NCBI GenBank assembly: GCA_964495075.1
Contig: CAZBUJ010000020.1
Span: forward strand, 1-64,000
Direction of reading: 5' to 3'
DNA: 64,000 nucleotides
From: JAFGJQ01 sp964495075
GTDB taxonomy: Bacteria > Planctomycetota > Phycisphaerae > UBA1845
This document shows positions 59,301 to 64,000 of this stretch, piece after piece (positions within the stretch are counted from its first letter, which is position 1; every line of letters starts with the position of its first letter). A program made the translations under genes and the position numbers. The notes below the pieces were generated by a model. It was not told where the DNA came from. It searched no databases and saw only the letters and a program-made list of their open reading frames with translations.

Positions 59301-60261
59301 CGGGCCGACCGGTCCGATCGTCACCGACAACTGCTGCATCGAATCGGTGGACTACGAGCGCAGCGACGGCGCGGGGTTGACGCTGTTCGATCCCTTCCCG
59401 GTCGGAACCACGACCGTCACCTGGACGGCCACCGACTGCTGTGGCAACACCGCTTCGTGCCCGCAGACCGTCACCGTCCTCGGCGAGAGCGAAATGTCGG
59501 TCAACGTCCAGCTCTCGCCCACCGTGGCGGCCGGTCCGATCGAGCGGTGCATCACCTTCGAGTTGTGGGAATGCCCGGATTCGGCCCCGGCGGAAGTGGT
59601 GCAGGAAGTGTTGGAATTCACAGGTGGGCTGGCCCATGCGACGCTGCTGGTGCCGTGCGGCAACTATACCTGCATCACCGCGCGCGACACCTTGCACACG
59701 CTACGACGAACCGACGAGTCCTTCGGGATCGTCGGCACCCAGTACGTGGCCGACTTCACCGATAAAACGAGTTCCGGCGGTGACGACGACCGTTTGATCG
59801 GCGGCAATCTCAACGATGACTTCTGGATCGACATCCTGGACTTCGGCGTGTTCTCGTCGCAGTATGCTACGGGGTACGGCACCGCCGACACGACCTGCTC
59901 GACACCCTACCCACACGCGGATATCAACGGCAACGCCGTCGTGGATACGCCGGACTTCACGTTCATCCAGACGAACTTCCTGCTGGGTCACCAAGGCAAC
60001 TGCTGCGGTGCCCCCGGCCTCCGAGGTGGCGAGGGCGGTGACGGCCCCATCACGCGGATCCACGTGAAGGACGTGGAGGCCAGGGGCCTCGGCCATTTGT
60101 CGGTCGCCGATCTGAACGATGATCAGTGGCTGGATGAGGCGGACATCGCGGCGTTCATGCTGGGCGCCCGGCCGCAGCCGCGTCCGGTGTTCGAGGCAGG
60201 CAAAAAGGCGCCGGGCACGCCGGTTAAGGAGAGCTCCGAACCGCGGTCGCCGCGCTGGTAG
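56302..60261 (+). CDS. large secreted HYR/dockerin-type protein
   Basis: Encodes 1319 residues with a signal peptide (MRQTVSLLVILAVCV). In order: a region of unknown fold (about 25-285); a cohesin-like domain (about 290-425, ending in FRPHDPPTRLSD); two HYR domains, each split by an inserted beta-sandwich of about 235 residues (bases about 57640-58360 and 58615-59313); and dockerin-type repeats (LNDDFWIDILDFGVFSSQY, DINGNAVVDTPDFTF). A final Asp-rich element resembles another dockerin unit. It is likely exported and surface-linked. AAAGGAGG eight or so bases upstream fixes the start. Confidence 0.75.
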   Translation: MRQTVSLLVILAVCVPAAWSVAGERAPVVSPYDDGNVMFDRAAAIDVRPMGGTRAGITIAVHASSAPNAYGSPSWAGYVANALYALENDLSSQGDRSTDPTGYERAPAEVPGSEIAVTSFRSWRGEVEPAAPFDNEHGNRMHFGLHAYGDGSTQFTLEDLTFEIASSDPWNSLSFVGDFIGYGYSSTRYGIDWGPNRVKGGGDDVVYTSGNGTTLVDEIVYVGVGNAWWPGGDDDTPSDPDEGKQQAMDDFLEFIADYGPISVSCTYAIIDDTGSASVDVVPSPGLTLDPDLDCYAVGDTVSVGIWMRDVDEDIVGGQFFLEYDDGALTFVGATAAAPFDELYFATPAAGQIDYSVSTGVPPVGSATGDALMATLEFTANVELCSAEYLVTFRPHDPPTRLSDDVGQPVYPYLGALHVIDTEPPVLTCPPDVVVECDESTDPDDTGYPIHFEGFEDEGFEAGGPVITGGASSTGPNWNRYNSDLVRVASGTGGITSKSGGYHGLIDSAIALPPSPDDYTGAFTRLGGYSSTFPSGGFTTSLDVYMDLTDPAVAADTYGWDCSTAVNNQAGSHRRDFIFHTASNASGEILVAASNNTNFTRRDDLATINHYTITTSGWYTFQWVFRDAGDGTLAVDCNLLDAGGAWLWTETRNDGSDVIATEIGGNRYMWFTFLEVDTLAIDNTTQAGISIVTDNCDPDPTLTSSDSAAAGSCPQESVITRTWTATDACGNSSSCEQTITVVDTTDPVITCPDDIVDVYADAGLCSATLSFVETFDDPVPVCPTQSPDCWYVDRYAPAAFESFDFGGENVLKHSISSADSYGNRPGGYHSTFYNYQGRKYDVDIPVGFKVSVDLYIPADWASDARHASLWATVLDSSGSITGYPIMGFTANDPADPTNPNPGVVVPRFRVWKDEDPGSGWVELGLPTGFAYDAWYTLEFEVTDTEYNYKISGTGVSDLTYTYPKTEEMVRIANVMLQAYNFSDATYPVGDSYDVYWDNMTLGPTGPIVTDNCCIESVDYERSDGAGLTLFDPFPVGTTTVTWTATDCCGNTASCPQTVTVLGESEMSVNVQLSPTVAAGPIERCITFELWECPDSAPAEVVQEVLEFTGGLAHATLLVPCGNYTCITARDTLHTLRRTDESFGIVGTQYVADFTDKTSSGGDDDRLIGGNLNDDFWIDILDFGVFSSQYATGYGTADTTCSTPYPHADINGNAVVDTPDFTFIQTNFLLGHQGNCCGAPGLRGGEGGDGPITRIHVKDVEARGLGHLSVADLNDDQWLDEADIAAFMLGARPQPRPVFEAGKKAPGTPVKESSEPRSPRW

Positions 60262-60381
60262 CGGACCCGCGGGTGGTAAGTGGTAGAGAGTGGGACCGGG
60301 AACGGTCGGGGTGGCGCGCGGCCCGAAGGGTCACGCGCCGCCCCGGCTCTCCATGACCGTCAGATACGGAGAACCGGAAAG

Positions 60382-61134
60382 ATGCGCAGAACGCTACGGT
60401 TCGTACTTGTTGCCGGGATCGGCTTGGCGGCAGCCTCCACCGTGCGGGGCGAGATCAACCTGGAACTGCGCCCGCCGACCCAGACGGCCGGAATCGGCGA
60501 AACGGTCAGGCTCGGCCTTTACGCCGTGTCCGACAGCGACGAGGTCCAGTCGATGTCCGCCGCAGACGTGATTCTCGGCTGGGATCCGGCCTACCTCCAG
60601 TTGCTTGGAAACGACGATACGGGGGCCGTCCCGCTGCTCGTCTCCGGCTTCCCCGTCACCGATCCGTATGGCTTGAACGAGGAGGTCCCGCCGCAGGATG
60701 GTGATGGCTTCTACTTGGCGTATGCCCCCCTGGGCCGCCCGGTGGAGGCGACGCCGGAAGGAACACTGCTGACCACGTTCCTCTTCGACGCACTCGAGGC
60801 AACGGAGGGCACAGTCGTGGAGATCCTCGAAAGCGCCGGGTCCCCGGTCGGGCACACCGTCGTCTACGATGGCGAGGTCCCCGGGCTGGACGTGACCGGC
60901 ACCCTCGGCACCGCCACCGTGGTCATTCGAGAATGCCGCCACGGCGACTTCGACGGCGATGGACATGTGGATCTGGCCGATTTCGCGGCGTTTCAATGGT
61001 GCTATGCGGGCGTGGACGAAAGCGAGATCGACGTCTGCGTGTGTGTATTCGACTTCGTGCCCGACGCCATCATCGACCTGGCGGACTACGCGGAGTTCGC
61101 GAGCCGCATCACCGGGCCCGCGGCCGGGCCGTAA
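60382..61134 (+). CDS. secreted cohesin-like/dockerin-type protein
   Basis: Encodes 250 residues with a signal peptide ending near TVRG. Residues about 24-180 are a cohesin-like beta sandwich (ETVRLGLYAV, VILGWDPAYLQLLGND), and about 190-245 carry two calcium-loop repeats (GDFDGDGHVDLADFAAFQ and the degenerate FVPDAIIDLADYAEFA). It lies 120 bp after the large HYR protein and shares its module types. Confidence 0.7.
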   Translation: MRRTLRFVLVAGIGLAAASTVRGEINLELRPPTQTAGIGETVRLGLYAVSDSDEVQSMSAADVILGWDPAYLQLLGNDDTGAVPLLVSGFPVTDPYGLNEEVPPQDGDGFYLAYAPLGRPVEATPEGTLLTTFLFDALEATEGTVVEILESAGSPVGHTVVYDGEVPGLDVTGTLGTATVVIRECRHGDFDGDGHVDLADFAAFQWCYAGVDESEIDVCVCVFDFVPDAIIDLADYAEFASRITGPAAGP

Positions 61135-61401
61135 ACCCGCTCGCGGGAAAGGGGCGAATCTCCACGTCAGGGCGCGAGGGCATCGGAGAATCGGGCGATC
61201 AGGGGCACTGGATTCACGGTCCAACGACTCGTCGCCCCGTGGCGGCGGCGTGATACTCCGTCGCCGATTCTGGTATGATGATACCGGTGGTCAGGGGAAG
61301 GCTGACCCTCCTGCGCCGCCCGGCATGACGGCGGGAGGTGCAAGCACGAGGGCCGACGGTGGGGATGAAGTAACGCACGTGATCAAAAGGATACCGGTCA
61401 G
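61135..61401 (+). promoter_or_regulatory. leader with extended -10 promoter
   Basis: TGG followed by TATGAT at 61274-61279 is an extended -10 box; the -35 region (TGATAC) is poor. It gives a leader of about 115 bases before the next gene. The rest of this 267-bp stretch shows nothing recognisable. Confidence 0.4.
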
Positions 61402-63756
61402 ATGAAGGCGACGACGACTGTATGGTGTTGCGCGGCGGCGCTGTGCGCCTCTACCGTGGCGGCGTCGGAACGCAGCGACGGCGATGTGCTCGAACTCCAA
61501 CTCGCCGCCGGATCGGAATGCGTGCGGCCCGGCGAGACCGTCACCGTCGAACTGCACCAGCGGGATCTGGATCAACTCGTCCGCGGCTTCCAGGCCTTCA
61601 TACGCTTCGACAGCGGCGCGATGACGTTTACCAGCGGAACGTACACCGCCAGTCCGTACGGCCTGCCGCTCATTCTCCCCATCGCGGCGGACGGCGATGA
61701 CATCAACCTGGCCGCCGGCATCAGTGATTCGGCCGGCCAACCGCCGACCATGGATGATGCGCTGCTGGCCACGTTCACATTCACCGCCGGTTCCACGGAA
61801 GGGCCCACCACCGTCGCGTTCCGGGCCCACGATCCGCCGACTCGCTTCAGCGACGAAACCGGGCTTCCGGTGACGCCGACTCTGGTCGACGCCCCACCGA
61901 TCGTGATCGACGGTACGCCGCCGATCATCACGTGCCCGCCCGACGTAACGATTGAATGCGACGGATCCACGGATCCGTCCGTGACCGGGGAAGCGACGGC
62001 GACCGACAATCTCGATCCGAGCCCTGCCGTGACGTTCAGCGACAGCACCGCCCCGGGCACGTGTCCGCAGGAGTTCGTCATCACGCGGACCTGGACGGCG
62101 ACGGATTGCGCTGGCCACACCAGCGACGGCGTGCAGATCATCACCATTCAGGACACGACCCCACCCGTCCTGACGTGCCCGGGTACGCCCGGTTTCAGCG
62201 GGCTGATCCTCAGCGAGGTGGTTGACGGTACGCTGCCCGGCGGCATGCCGAAGTTCGTCGAAATCACGAACTGCAGTGACCCGTCGGTCGATCTGGCCGA
62301 GTACCGAATTGCGATCTACGCCAACGGCGGCACGGTCGAGAGCACGCAGAGCATGGGCTACGGGGACATGACCGGGGCGCTCATCGCCGGCGATTCGTTC
62401 GTAATCGCCCATCCCGACGGCGGGCCCGGTGCGGAGTTCCTCAGCATCTACGGTTTCGAGGCCGACCTGTACGACGCCGTGGCCAACGGGAACGGAAACG
62501 ATGTCTATGTACTGCTCCGGTCCGATGGGGCGGGCGGCGATGTCGTCATCGACGCCTACGGCGTGATCGGAGAGCCCACCGGCAGCGACGATTACACGAT
62601 GGCGTGGGCCTACAACGACAGCTATGCCTACGCTGTGGCGGGCCGGGCTCCGAACGGCGGGACGTTCGACGCCGCAAACTGGTTCTTCGCGGGCTCGGGA
62701 GCGCTCGACGGTGCAACCGAGCCGGAAATGGCGGCCGCGACGACACCCGGCTGGCACGATTGTACCCTCCATCTCGTCGTCAGCGCGGAGGCCGGCGGAT
62801 GTGACGCCGTGGTCACATACCCGACCGCAACCGCCACGGACAACTGCGACCTGGATCTCGCCGTCACCTGCACCCCGCCGAGCGGGTCAACCTTGCCCTC
62901 GGGCGCGACGACGGTGACCTGCACCACCACGGACGCGTGCGGCAACATCGGCACCTGCGACTTCGACGTGATCGTCGAACCGGTCAACGACGTGACGGTT
63001 ACGGTGGAACTGCTGGGCGTCGACGCCGACGATTGGCCGACCCCGCCGCTGACGCGGTGCATCAAGTTCATTACCCGTGACGCCGCGGGCTTCTGCGCCG
63101 ACCCGGTTCACGTCCCGGTCGATTTCTTCGACCCGGGCGGCGACCGAGCCGTCGGCACTGCCTCGTTCGAGGTCGAATGCGGCGACTGGACCGACCTGTG
63201 CGCCAAGGACGAACAGCATACGCTCTACGACGGCGAGGTCCTTGCCGTCGTCGATACGCACTACGAACTGGCCGATCCCGTCGGCTCGCCGCTTGCACTG
63301 CCACCCGGTGACACCGACAATGACAGCGACGTCGACATCAACGACATCACCTGGCTGATGTATCAGTGGGCCGAGAGCACGGGTGCCACGCCCGCCGCGC
63401 CGGGCGGCTGCCCCTGGGACGGCACCCGGGACGCCGATTTCGACAACGACAACTTCTTCACCAGCGATGATTACCTGCGGCTGAGCGGGCAATGGCACCG
63501 CTGGGAAACGTGCGCGTGTGCGACGGCCGTCGCCGGCAACGCGATCCCCAGCCGTCCACAGGCGTCTGTGCTGACCGCCACCCTGGCGCCGGACGTCGCC
63601 AGAGCGGTAGACGTCAACCGCGATGGCGTCGTCGACTACCGGGATGTCCAGCGGTTCGAGGCCGCCAACGGCCTGCCCGGTGTCCTTTCATCGCAACTTC
63701 GGCACGAAAAGTCCGGATGGGGCCACGCGGGCAACACGCCTCGAAAGCCACGCTGA
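61402..63756 (+). CDS. secreted HYR/lamin-tail/dockerin-type protein
   Basis: Encodes 784 residues with a signal peptide (about 1-21). Order: cohesin-like domain (about 25-165, ending FRAHDPPTRFSDETG); a complete HYR domain (about 170-255); a second HYR domain opened after VLTCP to admit a lamin-tail-like domain (LILSEVVDG, VEITNCS, DLAEYRIAIY; about 265-450); a module of unknown type with DVTVTVELLG (about 530-620); and dockerin-type repeats (DTDNDSDVDINDITWLMYQW, DADFDNDNFFTSDDYLRLS, DVNRDGVVDYRDVQRF). It is paralogous in its first 250 residues to the protein at 56302. Confidence 0.75.
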   Translation: MKATTTVWCCAAALCASTVAASERSDGDVLELQLAAGSECVRPGETVTVELHQRDLDQLVRGFQAFIRFDSGAMTFTSGTYTASPYGLPLILPIAADGDDINLAAGISDSAGQPPTMDDALLATFTFTAGSTEGPTTVAFRAHDPPTRFSDETGLPVTPTLVDAPPIVIDGTPPIITCPPDVTIECDGSTDPSVTGEATATDNLDPSPAVTFSDSTAPGTCPQEFVITRTWTATDCAGHTSDGVQIITIQDTTPPVLTCPGTPGFSGLILSEVVDGTLPGGMPKFVEITNCSDPSVDLAEYRIAIYANGGTVESTQSMGYGDMTGALIAGDSFVIAHPDGGPGAEFLSIYGFEADLYDAVANGNGNDVYVLLRSDGAGGDVVIDAYGVIGEPTGSDDYTMAWAYNDSYAYAVAGRAPNGGTFDAANWFFAGSGALDGATEPEMAAATTPGWHDCTLHLVVSAEAGGCDAVVTYPTATATDNCDLDLAVTCTPPSGSTLPSGATTVTCTTTDACGNIGTCDFDVIVEPVNDVTVTVELLGVDADDWPTPPLTRCIKFITRDAAGFCADPVHVPVDFFDPGGDRAVGTASFEVECGDWTDLCAKDEQHTLYDGEVLAVVDTHYELADPVGSPLALPPGDTDNDSDVDINDITWLMYQWAESTGATPAAPGGCPWDGTRDADFDNDNFFTSDDYLRLSGQWHRWETCACATAVAGNAIPSRPQASVLTATLAPDVARAVDVNRDGVVDYRDVQRFEAANGLPGVLSSQLRHEKSGWGHAGNTPRKPR

Positions 63757-63779
63757 AGGCTACGCCCGAGGGCGGCGGG

Positions 63780-64000
63780 TCCTCGCCGGCCCGCGGAATC
63801 GCGCTGCTCAACCGGCCGATCAGCCCCGTCAACGCCAGCGCGAGCATCACCGCCCCCGTGACAATGCCCGCCGCCATGATCTGCGATTCGGTGAGACCCT
63901 CGTCGATGGCCACCGCGGCGATCGCTTTCATCGGTTGCATCGGCAGCGGAACGCGAAAGACCAGCCCGGTGGTCACATTCGCGACACCCGACCCGACCAG
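63780..64000 (-). pseudogene. MOT1-like molybdate transporter fragment
   Basis: Reading in from the window end, the minus strand encodes GVANVTTGLVFRVPLPMQPM, then KAIAAVAIDEGLTESQ and LALALTGLIGRLSSAIPR. VPLPMQPMKAIAAVAI is the hallmark of the MOT1 sulfate/molybdate transporter family. The N terminus lies beyond the window. The C-terminal two-thirds are missing: similarity stops at SSAIPR and the frame runs into the end of the dockerin gene. The gene is therefore truncated or the contig is misjoined here. A molybdate role fits with moaA at 44,879. Confidence 0.7.

Noticed and set aside
1..64000. CRISPR arrays, insertion sequences, tRNA genes
   Set aside because: No regularly spaced palindromic repeats, transposase motifs or T-loop GGTTCGAATC-type signatures with cloverleaf context were found.

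Overview
The window is GC-rich chromosomal DNA from a bacterium that I infer to be a member of the Planctomycetota, probably a metagenome-assembled contig. It contains one run of N bases, and low-complexity G/C runs lie beside the gap and at base 1. The lineage inference rests on several features: secreted proteins combining HYR, cohesin-like and dockerin-type modules, an unusually short free-standing 5S rRNA, no rpmD in the ribosomal cluster, and zinc-binding (Cys-rich) forms of S14, S4 and L36. No 16S or 23S rRNA, tRNA or CRISPR array was found.

Bases 1-19,500 hold one long ribosomal superoperon on the plus strand: fusA, then rpsJ-rplC-rplD-rplW-rplB-rpsS-rplV-rpsC-rplP-rpmC-rpsQ-rplN-rplX-rplE-rpsN-rpsH-rplF-rplR-rpsE-rplO-secY-map-rpmJ-rpsM-rpsK-rpsD-rpoA-rplQ, then a HIT-family gene. 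tuf, rpmD, adk and infA are missing from their usual places. A recognisable sigma70-type promoter lies before rpsJ. Bases 19,500-24,100 carry a processive family-2 glycosyltransferase, a predicted orphan small RNA with its own promoter and terminator, truB, a small lipoprotein, an FmdB-type zinc ribbon gene and two small membrane proteins.

Bases 24,085-26,815 are the most unusual part. A CI/LexA-like S24 repressor with intact self-cleavage residues is followed on the same strand by a gene fusing an ABC-type ATPase to a GNAT acetyltransferase, then a 36-residue ORF, then a holin-like small membrane protein. The ATPase-acetyltransferase gene has a near-consensus promoter, and related AT-rich repeats lie next to it and next to the repressor promoter. 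The layout suggests a DNA-damage-inducible, prophage-like cassette of unknown function.

Bases 26,800-36,300 contain a GT-C/TPR membrane glycosyltransferase, a cdaA-cdaR pair for cyclic-di-AMP synthesis, the 5S rRNA gene with its own promoter and terminator, an SDR oxidoreductase, a Sir2-type deacylase, a PocR-GAF-SpoIIE phosphatase, a lipoprotein, and two very small single-helix membrane proteins. Bases 36,320-44,500 are a copper/silver efflux operon of the CusCBA type on the minus strand. Its adaptor gene is broken by the assembly gap, and a possibly frameshifted Cys-rich gene lies upstream.

Bases 44,880-53,350 carry moaA and a secreted glycoside hydrolase group (GH38, a secreted protein of unknown function, GH97). 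A Uup-like ABC-F ATPase and a remnant of an FG-GAP/VCBS gene follow. Bases 56,300-63,760 encode three secreted proteins that share cohesin-like, HYR and dockerin-type modules, with other domains nested inside the HYR repeats. The window ends in the middle of a molybdate-transporter (MOT1-like) gene whose C-terminal part is missing.
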